64,000 nucleotides of DNA from positions 1,674,001-1,738,000 of the forward strand of contig NZ_CP054492.1 in assembly GCF_015265455.1 (NCBI RefSeq). The letters are read 5' to 3'. Made by a program: the position numbers and the translations under genes. Below are positions 20,577 through 29,738 of this stretch, one piece after another (positions within the stretch are counted from its first letter, which is position 1; every line of letters begins with the position of its first letter). Origin of the DNA: Candidatus Sulfurimonas baltica (GTDB lineage Bacteria; Campylobacterota; Campylobacteria; Campylobacterales; Sulfurimonadaceae). The notes under the pieces were generated by a model, which saw only the letters and a list, made by a program, of their open reading frames with translations, made no database searches and was not told the origin of the DNA.

Positions 20577-21073
20577 TGAGTGAAATAAGATATGCTGGAT
20601 TTTGGATTCGTTTTTTTGCATCTCTACTTGATACTATTCTTTTAGCTCTTCCAGTAGCTATAATTATCTATTTTTTAAGTGATGGAAACTGGTTTGACTT
20701 TGCACAATATCAAAAAAACATGGCTTATGCGATGAGTGGAAATGCAAGCAAAGCTCTATCGTCACAACCACAAATGTCAATGAAGTGGGAACTTCTTTTT
20801 GAAGTTTCAGTCTTAATAGTGACTATGATTTTTTGGAGAAGATGGAGAGGAGCAACTCCTGGTAAAAAATATCTACATGTAAAGATTGTAGATGCTAAAA
20901 CTTTTCAAGACATTGACAATAAACAGGCAATAACCCGCTCATTTGGCTATATAGTCTCTACTTTAGCTTTTCTCATCGGTTTTTTAATGGTTGCATTTAG
21001 AAAAGATAAAAGAGGACTTCATGACCTTTTAGCTGGAACTGTAGTCATTTATGACTACACAGAAGATATCTAG
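20576..21073 (+). CDS. RDD-family membrane protein
   Basis: 165 residues with the RDD pattern: the Arg in GFWIRFFASLLDTILL in the first span, Asp residues in that span, a second span (about 78-92) and a third near the C-terminus (FGYIVSTLAFLIGFLMVAF), ending with KRGLHDLLAGT, a highly typical RDD C-terminal motif. RDD proteins are often ion antiporters or membrane-associated accessories of unknown role. The start codon overlaps the preceding stop (TAATG), implying coupled translation with the EAL protein. Confidence 0.88.
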   Translation: MSEIRYAGFWIRFFASLLDTILLALPVAIIIYFLSDGNWFDFAQYQKNMAYAMSGNASKALSSQPQMSMKWELLFEVSVLIVTMIFWRRWRGATPGKKYLHVKIVDAKTFQDIDNKQAITRSFGYIVSTLAFLIGFLMVAFRKDKRGLHDLLAGTVVIYDYTEDI

Positions 21074-21159
21074 CGCTGTTTTTACTTAAAATCAAAATGT
21101 CCAAATATTAAGTCATTTTTGATAAAATAACAATATTTTTTTAACACTAGGAAAACACA

Positions 21160-22425
21160 ATGGATTTACAAACAAAAGCGCTACATGCAGGTTATGAAAA
21201 AGATTCTCAGGGGACTATGGCAGTTCCTATTTATATGACTACTGCTTATGAGTTTCGTGACGTAGAACATGCTGCAAATTTGTTTGCTTTAAAAGAGTTG
21301 GGAAACATCTATACTCGCCTTAACAATCCTACTACTGATGTGTTTGAAAAAAGATTTGCCCAGCTTGAGGGTGGGGAAGCTGCTATTGCAACATCAAGCG
21401 GAATGAGCGCAATTTTTTATGCTATTGCTAACGCTGCTGAGGCTGGTGATAACATAGTGTGCGCAAAACAGCTTTATGGTGGAAGTCTAACTTTAAATAC
21501 TCACACTCTTAAAAGGTTCGGTATTGAGGCTAGGTTTTTTGATGTTCATAAACCAGAGCAGATAGAGACTCTTATAGATGACAAAACAAAGGTTATATTT
21601 TTTGAGTCTTTAACAAACCCAAGTATTGATGTTGCGGATATTGAAGCTATTACAAAAGTTGCGAATAAGCATGGAATTTTAACCGTCGTGGATAATACTG
21701 TTGCAACACCTGTTTTGTGTCGTCCTTTTGAATTTGGAGCAGATATTACAGTTCACAGTGCAAGCAAATATACAACCGGTCAAGGATTGGCTATCGGTGG
21801 TATTTTAGTTGAGAGAAAAGAGTTGGTAAATAAGTTAAAAAACAACCCTCGCTATGCCCACTTTAATGAGCCGGATGCCTCTTACCACGGTTTAGTATAC
21901 ACAGAAGTAGGTCTGCCTCCTTTTACGCTACGTGCACGTCTTTCTCTGCTTCGTGATTTAGGTGCTGTTGTATCTCCGTTTAACTCTTGGCTATTTATTC
22001 AGGGTATAGAAACACTATCTCTTCGCATGAGAGAACACTCTAAAAATGCTCTTGCTTTAGCTGAGTTTTTAGAGTCACATGTAGATGTGAAAAAAGTTAA
22101 TTACCCAGGTCTAAAAAGTAACTCAAACTATAAAAATGCTCAAAAGTATTTTGAAGATGGAGCATGTAGCGGACTTTTAAGTTTTGAGGTAGATAGCTTA
22201 GAGCGTGCAACAAAAATAGTAAACGCTACAAAACTCTATTCACTGGTTGTAAATATCGGTGATTCAAAATCAATTATAACTCACCCTGCTTCTACAACTC
22301 ATCAACAGCTCTCAAATGAAGAGTTAATTGCATGTGGAGTACCTCAGGGACTTATTAGAATATCTTGCGGTTTAGAGAGTTCTGCTGATTTAATAGCAGA
22401 TATGAAACAAGCATTGGAGGCTTAG
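21160..22425 (+). CDS. metY: O-acetylhomoserine sulfhydrylase
   Basis: PLP enzyme that makes homocysteine from O-acetylhomoserine and sulfide, the direct-sulfhydrylation route to methionine. The 421-residue sequence has the Cys/Met-metabolism fold: KALHAGYEKD at the N-terminus, YTRLNNPT, the PLP-lysine motif VHSASKYTTGQG and a C-terminal ISCGLES. The neighbouring metX supplies its substrate, so the pair is one pathway unit. A GATAAAATAAC -10-like element lies about 30 nt upstream. Confidence 0.95.
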   Translation: MDLQTKALHAGYEKDSQGTMAVPIYMTTAYEFRDVEHAANLFALKELGNIYTRLNNPTTDVFEKRFAQLEGGEAAIATSSGMSAIFYAIANAAEAGDNIVCAKQLYGGSLTLNTHTLKRFGIEARFFDVHKPEQIETLIDDKTKVIFFESLTNPSIDVADIEAITKVANKHGILTVVDNTVATPVLCRPFEFGADITVHSASKYTTGQGLAIGGILVERKELVNKLKNNPRYAHFNEPDASYHGLVYTEVGLPPFTLRARLSLLRDLGAVVSPFNSWLFIQGIETLSLRMREHSKNALALAEFLESHVDVKKVNYPGLKSNSNYKNAQKYFEDGACSGLLSFEVDSLERATKIVNATKLYSLVVNIGDSKSIITHPASTTHQQLSNEELIACGVPQGLIRISCGLESSADLIADMKQALEA

Positions 22426-22497
22426 GCTATAACCTATATATTAGCATTAAGTCGTTTTCGCTAGAATAACACTATTATTTTATGGAGAGTTAAGAAC

Positions 22498-23601
22498 TTG
22501 TCACTGAATTTAAAAACACATACGGAACACTTTACTAACCCGCTCTATCTGGAGAGTGGACGTATTTTAGAGCCTTATGACATAACTTATGAGACATACG
22601 GTGAACTCAATGATGACAAAAGCAATGTTATTGTGATTTGTCATGCACTTACAGGTTCTCACCATTGTGCCGGCATTTATGAGAATGAAAACAAAGCTGG
22701 ATGGTGGGATGGTCTTATCGGTTCAGGAAAAGCTATAGACACAGATAAATATTTTGTAATATGCACGAATGTCATTGGGAGCTGTTTTGGTTCATCTGGC
22801 CCTATGAGTCCTAAAGTTCCACATCACGAACCTTATCGCTATAAGTTTCCGGTTGTCACAATTAAAGACATGGTAAAAGCTCAAAGAATTCTTTTTGACA
22901 GACTAGATATTCACAGGGTACATGCAATTATTGGGGGGTCAATGGGTGGAATGCAGGCCTTACAATTTGCTATACATTATCCTAATTTTGCAACAAAAAT
23001 CATCTCTATGGCGGCAACACATGCGACTCAGCCATGGGCCATAGCTTTTAATAAAGTTGCTCAAGAATCTATACTTAAAGACCCCGACTTCAAGCAGGGT
23101 TATTATGACCCTGAAGTTATAAAAGAACAAGGGCTGTCAGGTATGGCAGTTGGTCGCATGGCAGGTCATATTAGTTTTTTATCACACGAATCAATGAGAA
23201 AAAAATTTGGCAGAGAGTATAAAAGAGATGATGGTCTTTATGAGTTGTTTGGTAAGTTCCAAGTTGAATCGTACCTAGAGTATAACGGATATAATTTCAC
23301 AAAATGGTTTGACCCTTTAGCATATCTATACATTACAAAAGCTATTAATCTTTTTGATTTATCTCGTGGATTTGACTCACTTAGTGAAGCCATGACAAAA
23401 GTTACTGCAGAGCTGCACCTTATCAGTTTTAGAAATGACCAGCTTTTTAAAAACTTTGAAATGAAAGAACTAAGTGATACACTTACAGAAGTTGGAAATA
23501 AAAACCACCACTATATTGATGTAGATAGTGATTATGGACACGATGCTTTCTTAGTTGAGCTTGATAAATTTCAAGATTATGTATCGGATGTACTAAAATA
23601 A
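22498..23601 (+). CDS. metX: Homoserine O-acetyltransferase
   Basis: Acetylates homoserine for MetY. This alpha/beta-hydrolase has 367 residues, with ICHALTGSHH near the oxyanion region, the nucleophile elbow GGSMGGMQALQF (Ser about 150) and the C-terminal catalytic DSDYGHDAFLVE (His). The start is TTG at 22498 with GGAGAG about 10 nt upstream. It lies 72 bp after metY. Some MetX-like enzymes use succinyl-CoA; the sequence alone does not settle acyl specificity, though the MetY partner suggests acetyl. Confidence 0.95.
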   Translation: MSLNLKTHTEHFTNPLYLESGRILEPYDITYETYGELNDDKSNVIVICHALTGSHHCAGIYENENKAGWWDGLIGSGKAIDTDKYFVICTNVIGSCFGSSGPMSPKVPHHEPYRYKFPVVTIKDMVKAQRILFDRLDIHRVHAIIGGSMGGMQALQFAIHYPNFATKIISMAATHATQPWAIAFNKVAQESILKDPDFKQGYYDPEVIKEQGLSGMAVGRMAGHISFLSHESMRKKFGREYKRDDGLYELFGKFQVESYLEYNGYNFTKWFDPLAYLYITKAINLFDLSRGFDSLSEAMTKVTAELHLISFRNDQLFKNFEMKELSDTLTEVGNKNHHYIDVDSDYGHDAFLVELDKFQDYVSDVLK

Positions 23602-23614
23602 ACAAGGAGCTAGT

Positions 23615-24049
23615 ATGAAAATTTTCATAATAACACTTTTATTTATCACTTCTCTTCTTGGAGCTCGCATTGATGAATTTGCTAAAGAGGCTGGATACAT
23701 GAGAGAATATGTTTCCGCTCTAAAAATAGCAAAAAAAGAGAACAAAATGGTTATGCTTCTTTTGGTGGCCGATTATTGCCCGTGGTGCAAAAAATTTCAG
23801 AGAAAAACCCTGCAAAGTTCACCTCTTTCAACTAAAATAAAACAAGATTTTATCCCTGTAATTGTAGACAAATACAGAGAAAAAGAGCATTATCCGAGCA
23901 TATATAGCAATTCATCGATTCCTGCTGTATTTTTTATTGACCCCAAAAGTGAAAACAGCTTATTTAAATCTATCTCTTATGTCAATAAAAAAGATTTTTT
24001 ATCAAATATAAATGAAGCAATAGCCATTTATAAGGAGAAATCAAAATGA
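23615..24049 (+). CDS. Periplasmic thioredoxin-fold protein with CPWC
   Basis: 144 residues: a signal peptide (MKIFIITLLFITSLLGA) followed by a thioredoxin-7/DUF255-like domain with VADYCPWCKKFQRKT, a CxxC redox pair, and the cis-Pro region SSIPAVFFIDPK. Likely a periplasmic thiol-disulfide protein. AAGGAG lies before the ATG, and it is 13 bp from metX. The stop overlaps the next start by 4 nt, so it works or is at least made together with the following secreted protein. Confidence 0.85.
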   Translation: MKIFIITLLFITSLLGARIDEFAKEAGYMREYVSALKIAKKENKMVMLLLVADYCPWCKKFQRKTLQSSPLSTKIKQDFIPVIVDKYREKEHYPSIYSNSSIPAVFFIDPKSENSLFKSISYVNKKDFLSNINEAIAIYKEKSK

Positions 24050-24489
24050 TTAAAAAACTACTCATTATCCTGTTTACATGTAGCTCACTCTTCTCCTCTT
24101 CAATGTTTACACTAGACAACGTTAAAAAACTAAAATTTCATTTCACAAACTATACAACTTTTATGAAAAAAGAAGAGAATGAGAGTATTAAAAAGCTTAT
24201 TGTAAATAAACTTCAAAAAGAGGGATTTACTTTTGGAGAAGTTGATCCAATTTCATTTGTTGTAAAAATAAAAGCGAGAGAAGTGGCTGAAGAAGAGTAC
24301 ATTATAAGTATTTTCATTGGCTTAGCTGAAGAAGTAACCACAAATCGAGAGAACAACATAAAAACACACGCTTTTACTTATTTGCAAGACACTCTTATTG
24401 AATCAGAAAACCCGTATGAGGATACTTTTGAAGCAATAGATTATTTGACATGTCAATTTTTAACAGCATACAGAGAAGATAATCAATAA
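24046..24489 (+). CDS. Secreted protein of unknown function
   Basis: 147 residues, beginning with a signal peptide (MIKKLLIILFTCSSLFSSS) and continuing as a mixed alpha/beta, charged protein (KLIVNKLQKEGFTFGEVDPISFVVKI). No catalytic motif is visible. ATGA overlap with the thioredoxin-fold gene argues for a shared periplasmic role. I do not recognise the family. Confidence 0.75.
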   Translation: MIKKLLIILFTCSSLFSSSMFTLDNVKKLKFHFTNYTTFMKKEENESIKKLIVNKLQKEGFTFGEVDPISFVVKIKAREVAEEEYIISIFIGLAEEVTTNRENNIKTHAFTYLQDTLIESENPYEDTFEAIDYLTCQFLTAYREDNQ

Positions 24490-24509
24490 ACATATCAATA
24501 GGATAAAAA

Positions 24510-24737
24510 ATGGCTAAAGAAAAACTTACTAAAGAAACCGAAGGTTTTACTAAAGAAACCGAAGGTTTTGAATCAAAACTAGAGAGTGCTAAACAAATTT
24601 TAGAAACACTTATGAACCCAGATATAACTTTGCAAGAGAGTGTAGAGGCTTATGAAAAAGGGATGAGTGAGCTAAATAAGGCACAGAAAATTCTCGAAGA
24701 TGCAGTCATTAAGATTACAGAGATAAAAGAGAAATAG
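24510..24737 (+). CDS. xseB: Exodeoxyribonuclease VII small subunit
   Basis: A 75-residue helical protein with the XseB pattern FESKLESAKQILETLMNPDITLQESVEAYEKGM, a two-helix hairpin that packs against XseA. The N-terminus carries an extra TKETEGF heptad because of a 21-bp tandem duplication (24528-24569). The large subunit gene xseA is not in the window. The stop overlaps the GTG of the next gene (TAGTG). Confidence 0.9.
   Translation: MAKEKLTKETEGFTKETEGFESKLESAKQILETLMNPDITLQESVEAYEKGMSELNKAQKILEDAVIKITEIKEK
24528..24569 (+). repeat. 21-bp perfect tandem duplication within xseB
   Basis: Two identical 21-bp units, 24528-24548 and 24549-24569, in phase with the reading frame, so TKETEGF is repeated in the disordered N-terminus. 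Its perfect identity suggests a recent slippage event. Confidence 0.9.
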
Positions 24738-25534
24738 TGAAAGCGGCTGTTTTACAACTTAGTGCTCAGGGGATGAGCTCCACAAAGCTATATAACTACA
24801 TTAGAATTGCACATAAAAAAGGGGTTCAAATTTTACTTCTTGGTGAGTATATACTAAACCCATTTTTTAAAGAGCTACAAACTCTGACTATAAGTATGAT
24901 AAAAGAGCAAGGGCTTCATCAAAGCAAGATTTTAAGAGAGTTGGCTGTAAAGTACAATATGACAATTATTGCACCTTTGGTAGTTGTAAAAAAACAAAAA
25001 GTTTATAAAACAATAGCAAAATTCTCTCCATCATCAACCTCTTATTATCAGCAGCAGATTCTGATTAATTATACCCATTGGAATGAAGAGAAATTTTTCA
25101 GTAATGATATAAAACCGATTGCAGCACCTCTTGTTTTTAAAATTGATGGTTTCAAATTTGCCGTTATGAGTGGATTTGAACTTCATTTTGATAAAATGTT
25201 TGAGCAAATATCTTCCAAAAATATAGACTGTATTTTACTTCCAAGCGTTTCTACTTTTGATTCATTTCAGAGGTGGAAATCACTTATTCTTTCCCGTGCT
25301 TTTACACAAAACTGCTACATATTAAGAGCAAACCGTATTGGTGAGTACATAGATAAAGAGTTCAGTTGGAAATTTTATGGAGATTCACTCCTAGCATCGC
25401 CAGATGGTGAACTTCTTGAGCATTTAGGGAACAAAGAAGAGTTGATGATAGTAGATATGAGTCATGCAGAGGTTGTTTATGCAAGGCGCTCTTGGGGATT
25501 TAAAGAGGCAATAAATAAAAGGAACTCACTATGA
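24737..25534 (+). CDS. Nitrilase-superfamily protein lacking the catalytic cysteine
   Basis: 265 residues with the carbon-nitrogen hydrolase fold: MKAAVLQLSAQG, the Glu in ILLLGEYIL, the LINYTHWNEEKFF segment where the Lys is expected, and RAFTQNCYILRANRIG. At the place of the ICYD nucleophile the sequence reads VMSGFELHF, so the Cys is replaced and the usual Glu-Lys-Cys triad is broken. It may be a pseudoenzyme or use another residue. The gene overlaps xseB by 1 nt and the ThiF-like gene by 4 nt, so it is part of a tight operon. Confidence 0.82.
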   Translation: MKAAVLQLSAQGMSSTKLYNYIRIAHKKGVQILLLGEYILNPFFKELQTLTISMIKEQGLHQSKILRELAVKYNMTIIAPLVVVKKQKVYKTIAKFSPSSTSYYQQQILINYTHWNEEKFFSNDIKPIAAPLVFKIDGFKFAVMSGFELHFDKMFEQISSKNIDCILLPSVSTFDSFQRWKSLILSRAFTQNCYILRANRIGEYIDKEFSWKFYGDSLLASPDGELLEHLGNKEELMIVDMSHAEVVYARRSWGFKEAINKRNSL

Positions 25535-26202
25535 TTAAATACTTCAACCGTCAAATACAACTTTGGGGAGAAGAGACTCAAGAGTTGCTTCAAACCAAAA
25601 AAATTGTTATAGTTGGTGCAGGCGGGCTTGGAAGTTCTTTGGCTTTTGCTCTTGGTGCCAGTGGCATCGGTGAGATTCATATTGTTGATTTTGACGAAGT
25701 GAGCCTACATAATATACACCGTCAGATAGCCTTTAAAATGGGTGATGAGGGGAAGAATAAAGCACTTATTAATGCAGAAATTATTGAGCAAAGATGTCCC
25801 TATGTAAAATCTATTGCTCATGAGTGTAACTTTGATGAGTTTAGTAAAAAAAATATTGAAGTCGATTTAATCATAGATGCAACAGACAATCTTCAAACCA
25901 GAGCAGAAATTGACAATTACGCAAAAAGTAAAAACAGACCTTGGGTTTACGGGAGCGTAGAGGCTTTTCATGGACAGGTGTGCTTTTTTGAGAGCTCTCT
26001 TTTTACTGATGCCTTTAAAATAACTTCTCAAACTCCAGCTGGAATTGCTGCACCTATTGTTATGCATATTGCTTCACTTCAGGCGAACTTGGCACTTAGA
26101 TATCTCGCCGGTTTGAGTGTGCAAAAAGACAAGCTTTATTATCTGTTTTTTAATAATGAGGGAGAACTTGTTACTCAAAAGTTTGGACTTCCAAAGTGCT
26201 AA
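25531..26202 (+). CDS. ThiF/MoeB-family adenylyltransferase (E1-like)
   Basis: 223 residues of an E1-like adenylating fold: FNRQIQLWG at the start, the nucleotide loop GAGGLGSSLAFAL, DFDEVSLHNIHRQ, Arg/Lys in GDEGKNKALINAE, and DATDNLQTRAEID. It adenylates the C-terminus of a ubiquitin-like sulfur carrier (ThiS/MoaD type) in the family. No C-terminal rhodanese domain is present and the Zn-binding CxxC pairs of MoeB are not evident. Without ThiS or MoaD nearby I cannot choose between thiamine and molybdopterin roles. Confidence 0.85.
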   Translation: MIKYFNRQIQLWGEETQELLQTKKIVIVGAGGLGSSLAFALGASGIGEIHIVDFDEVSLHNIHRQIAFKMGDEGKNKALINAEIIEQRCPYVKSIAHECNFDEFSKKNIEVDLIIDATDNLQTRAEIDNYAKSKNRPWVYGSVEAFHGQVCFFESSLFTDAFKITSQTPAGIAAPIVMHIASLQANLALRYLAGLSVQKDKLYYLFFNNEGELVTQKFGLPKC

Positions 26203-26735
26203 AAGTGAAACTTTTTTATATAGTATTACTCTGTTTTAATCTATTTGCGAACGAGCATAAGGCAGATGAAAAAACTTCTTTAAGCTTTTTAGATTCCATC
26301 TCTAAATATGAAATAAACATTGGCAGCGGTTCAGACAGCGATATTTATGTTTTTGTTGACCCGCTATGTTCACTCTCACAGAAATACATAACTAAAATTT
26401 ATGAAGATAAATCACTTCAGTTACAAAATACTTATCATATTTTTCTACTTGAGCTTACAAGATTTGAATCCATTGAGTTTATCCAATATATTTATCAATC
26501 TGAGAATCCTAAGTCCACACTTTTAGAGATAATGCTTAACAATAACACATTTATAGATTTTGACGAGTTTGAAGCAAATGAAAAAACATTGCAAATTATT
26601 GATGACATTTCAAAATTTGCCAAGAGCCTTAATATTAAACTCAGACCATATTTGATTTTTTTCGACAGAGATGCAAAGTTTTGCAGAGATTCAGAAGGGG
26701 TTGCCCCATGTCTGGCAAATGAATTTAATGAGTAG
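26196..26735 (+). CDS. Secreted thioredoxin-like protein with a degenerate redox site
   Basis: 179 residues. A signal-like segment (LFYIVLLCFNLFA) precedes a fold resembling DsbC/DsbG or thiol-oxidoreductases: YVFVDPLCSLSQKYITKIYED has a single Cys where CxxC would be expected. The C-terminal LRPYLIFFDRDAKFC adds another Cys. It starts at GTG 26196 and overlaps the ThiF-like gene by 7 nt. A second possible GTG start lies at 26205. I treat it as an envelope redox or chaperone-type protein, with low certainty about function. Confidence 0.65.
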   Translation: MLKVKLFYIVLLCFNLFANEHKADEKTSLSFLDSISKYEINIGSGSDSDIYVFVDPLCSLSQKYITKIYEDKSLQLQNTYHIFLLELTRFESIEFIQYIYQSENPKSTLLEIMLNNNTFIDFDEFEANEKTLQIIDDISKFAKSLNIKLRPYLIFFDRDAKFCRDSEGVAPCLANEFNE

Positions 26736-26750
26736 TTTATACATTTAAGC

Positions 26751-26756
26751 TATAAT
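26751..26756 (+). promoter_or_regulatory. -10 box before the DapC-like gene
   Basis: TATAAT in AAGCTATAATACCG, 28 nt before the ATG. The match is perfect and is followed by a typical short leader with AAGGCG. Confidence 0.65.
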
Positions 26757-26783
26757 ACCGCGATTATATAAAGGCGATAAAAT

Positions 26784-27920
26784 ATGAATTTTGAACCATA
26801 TCCATTTGAAAAACTAAACAATTTACTTCAAGAGATAACACCAAACAAAAACTATTCTCCATCTGCTTTGACCATAGGTGAGCCGCAGTTTGAAACTCCG
26901 GAATTTATACAAAAAGCTCTTTGTCAAAGCTCTAATCTGCTGAAAAAATACCCCCTTACGACAGGCGAAGCAAAACTAAGAGAAGCTCAGCGTGGATTTG
27001 TATTGAAAAGATTTTGCGTAGAGCTTAGTGATGCCCAGATAATACCGACTTTTGGAACACGCGAAGTGCTATTTAACTTTCCCCAATTTTTTCTATTTGA
27101 CAAAGAAGAGCCCACTATTGCATTTACAAACCCTTTTTATCAGATTTACGAGGGTGCAGCCATAGCATCGAGAGCTAAAACAATTCACCTGGACCTAAAT
27201 GAAGAGAACAATTTTAAGCCGGAGATAGATGAAGAGAAGTTATCTACATGTGATCTTGTTATTTTAAACTTTCCAAACAATCCCACAACTTCTACTCTAA
27301 CCATTGATGAGCTTGGAGCGTGGGTTTTACTAGCTTTAAAACATAATTTTGTGCTTATAAATGATGAGTGCTACAGTGAAATATATACAGAAAAACCTAT
27401 CCCTTCACTCCTTGAGGCATCCCTACATGTAGGGAATAATACCTTTAAAAATATTTTAGTAATCAACTCCATATCCAAGCGTTCATCTGCGCCCGGACTT
27501 CGCTCGGGATTTATTGCCGGCGATGAAAATATCTTAAAAGAGTATATGAAATACAGAACATATATTGGTTGTGCTTCCCCTCTTCCCCTTCAATATGCGG
27601 CTACAGCAGCCTGGATGGATGAAGAACATGTAGAAGCGGCGAGAGAAATCTACAAAGAAAATTTTAAACTGGCAAAAGAGATTTTAGGGGTAGCTACTCC
27701 AGATGCAACTTTTTACATATGGCTCAAAGTTCCAAACGCAATAGATTTTACAAAAAAACTCTACAGAGAGTACAACGTAAAAGTGCTCCCGGGTGAGTAT
27801 CTCGGCAGAGAAAACAGAAGTGGCGTAAACCCTGGAGAAGGCTTTATTAGAATTGCTTTAGTAGAAAATGTAGAAAAAACCAAAGATGCATTGTTAAGAA
27901 TCAAGGAGTGCCTATCATGA
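26784..27920 (+). CDS. dapC: PLP aminotransferase, probably N-succinyldiaminopimelate transaminase
   Basis: A class I/II aminotransferase of 378 residues: PSALTIGEPQFETPEF near the N-terminus, LNFPNNPTTS, NDECYSEIYT, and the PLP-lysine motif SISKRSSAPGLRSGF. The Campylobacterota member with this IGEPQF/NFPNNPT pattern is generally assigned to lysine/diaminopimelate synthesis, feeding peptidoglycan, which fits murC two genes on. Substrate is not proven by the sequence; an aspartate or kynurenine aminotransferase is possible. It is the first gene behind a clear promoter and overlaps the next gene by 4 nt. Confidence 0.8.
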   Translation: MNFEPYPFEKLNNLLQEITPNKNYSPSALTIGEPQFETPEFIQKALCQSSNLLKKYPLTTGEAKLREAQRGFVLKRFCVELSDAQIIPTFGTREVLFNFPQFFLFDKEEPTIAFTNPFYQIYEGAAIASRAKTIHLDLNEENNFKPEIDEEKLSTCDLVILNFPNNPTTSTLTIDELGAWVLLALKHNFVLINDECYSEIYTEKPIPSLLEASLHVGNNTFKNILVINSISKRSSAPGLRSGFIAGDENILKEYMKYRTYIGCASPLPLQYAATAAWMDEEHVEAAREIYKENFKLAKEILGVATPDATFYIWLKVPNAIDFTKKLYREYNVKVLPGEYLGRENRSGVNPGEGFIRIALVENVEKTKDALLRIKECLS

Positions 27921-28420
27921 GTAAAATAGAAAAATTAAAAGCAGAGGTTCTTAAAGCCCAACAAAGTGCCGACATAGCTTCACTGTATATTTTAGAACAG
28001 CGTGCACATGAGACTTTTGATGAAGATACACTAAATGGATTTTATGCAAATATACTTGATTTGGCGCTTGAAAAGCTGACGGACACATTAGAAGCTCATA
28101 GAGTTATGGACATGAATGAAGTTCAGGATTTTGCTACCATCAGAGCACTCTATGAGTATGCGATAGAGCATTACAGTGCTGGCGCTGTAGCAGATGCAAG
28201 TGCATTGTTTGAAGTGCTTAGCGGACTTACAGGTGACACAAAATTTTCAAATGCATTAAAGTTCCACTGGGTAGCCTCTAAAGAGAACTTATCTTTGGAC
28301 GATTTTCTGGCAAACATAGCAGATATTGATGCTACTCAAGCAGCTGGAACTTTTTATATTAGCTGCTTTACAAAAGAGGCACAAAAATTGCTGGACAAAT
28401 CCCAAATAGATGGGGAGTAA
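27917..28420 (+). CDS. Hypothetical helical protein between dapC-like gene and murC
   Basis: 167 residues from ATG 27917 (AAGGAG 8 nt upstream). It is soluble and almost all alpha-helical, with segments such as KIEKLKAEVLKAQQSADIAS and AVADASALFEVLSGL. No catalytic motif is seen, and I do not recognise the family. Overlap by 4 nt with the upstream stop (ATGA) and a gap of only a few bases to murC show that it is transcribed in the same unit as the cell-wall genes. Confidence 0.7.
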   Translation: MSKIEKLKAEVLKAQQSADIASLYILEQRAHETFDEDTLNGFYANILDLALEKLTDTLEAHRVMDMNEVQDFATIRALYEYAIEHYSAGAVADASALFEVLSGLTGDTKFSNALKFHWVASKENLSLDDFLANIADIDATQAAGTFYISCFTKEAQKLLDKSQIDGE

Positions 28421-28424
28421 GCGC

Positions 28425-29738
28425 ATGAAAATACATTTTATTGGAATCGGTGGGATCGGCATATCAGGTCTTGCACAGTACATGCATTTCAAAGGGCACG
28501 AGGTCAGTGGCTCTGACATCTCTGAGAGTGTAATTACAAAAAAACTTAGCTCACTCGGCATAGCAGTTACAGTTCCTCACTCTGCTAGTGCAATAAATAA
28601 CCAGGATTTGGTTATTCACTCTGCAATTATAAGTCCTGACAATCCAGAAATTGTAGAGGCAAAAGCAAAAGGGATTGAAGTTCTTGCTCGTCGTGAAGCT
28701 TTACTTAAAATTCTTGACACATCAAAAGTATACTCCGTTGCAGGTGCTCATGGAAAGAGCACAACGACAGCAATACTAGCAGCTATAATGTGCGGTTCTG
28801 CAATTATCGGTGCAGAATCAAAAGCTTTTGGCTCAAATGTCAGATATAACGCAGATACAGATATCATGCTTTTTGAAGCTGATGAGAGTGATGGAAGTTT
28901 TATAAATTCAAATCCACACTGCGCAATTGTAATCAATGCTGAACCTGAACATATGGAGTATTATGACTACAACTACAAGCGTTTTTATGAGTCATATAAG
29001 ACTTTTATAGAATCTGCTCCCTGTCGTGTACTCAACGCTGAAGACCCATTTTTGGCTACATTACAAGATGAGATAGATGCAAGCTGGCTCTACCCGACAA
29101 AAGATATTACAAATATAGAGTTTATACTTATTAATGATGAGCCGCATACAAGGTTTACACTTAAAGATTTAGGTAACTTTGATGTTTGGGGATTTGGAAA
29201 GCATATCGCTCTAGATGCGGCTTTGGCAATTCTTGCTGCAAATGAATCTATGGATATTGAAGAGATTAGAGAAAATCTACTCTCATTCAAGGGGATAAAA
29301 AAACGTTTTGATATAGTCGGAGCGGAACAAGGAAGCGTAATAATAGATGATTATGGGCACCATCCAACAGAGATAAAAGCAACCTTTGAGTCAGTTAAAG
29401 AGTATGCACTTTTAAAAGGTTTCGACAAAATAACTGCTATTTGGCAACCGCATAAATACTCTCGCACAATAGATAATCTTGAAGAGTTTATAAAGTGTTT
29501 TGAAGGGGCTGCGGAGCTTATAATTCTGCCTGTCTGGCCTGCCGGTGAAGCAACTAGAGAGATTGACTTTAAAGAGAAGTTTAAAAGATACAACCTCACT
29601 ATGGCAGACAACATCACAAGAGCCAACAACACCATTACTGTCATGAAAGACAAAGAGGCGCTTAAGACTTTAGATAAAGGCCTTATTATCGGTTTTGGTG
29701 CCGGAGATATAACTTATCAAATAAGAGGTGCTATCTAG
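28425..29738 (+). CDS. murC: UDP-N-acetylmuramate--L-alanine ligase
   Basis: Adds the first amino acid of the peptidoglycan stem peptide. 437 residues with MKIHFIGIGGIGISGLA (nucleotide-binding N-terminus), the ATP loop AGAHGKSTTTA, EADESDGSF and the C-terminal FGAGDITYQI. The start is ATG 28425, preceded by GGGGAG at 28412-28417; an in-frame ATG at 28410 would add five residues before the conserved MKIHF. It lies in a tight run with the DapC-like gene, a small membrane gene and mutS2. Confidence 0.96.
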   Translation: MKIHFIGIGGIGISGLAQYMHFKGHEVSGSDISESVITKKLSSLGIAVTVPHSASAINNQDLVIHSAIISPDNPEIVEAKAKGIEVLARREALLKILDTSKVYSVAGAHGKSTTTAILAAIMCGSAIIGAESKAFGSNVRYNADTDIMLFEADESDGSFINSNPHCAIVINAEPEHMEYYDYNYKRFYESYKTFIESAPCRVLNAEDPFLATLQDEIDASWLYPTKDITNIEFILINDEPHTRFTLKDLGNFDVWGFGKHIALDAALAILAANESMDIEEIRENLLSFKGIKKRFDIVGAEQGSVIIDDYGHHPTEIKATFESVKEYALLKGFDKITAIWQPHKYSRTIDNLEEFIKCFEGAAELIILPVWPAGEATREIDFKEKFKRYNLTMADNITRANNTITVMKDKEALKTLDKGLIIGFGAGDITYQIRGAI

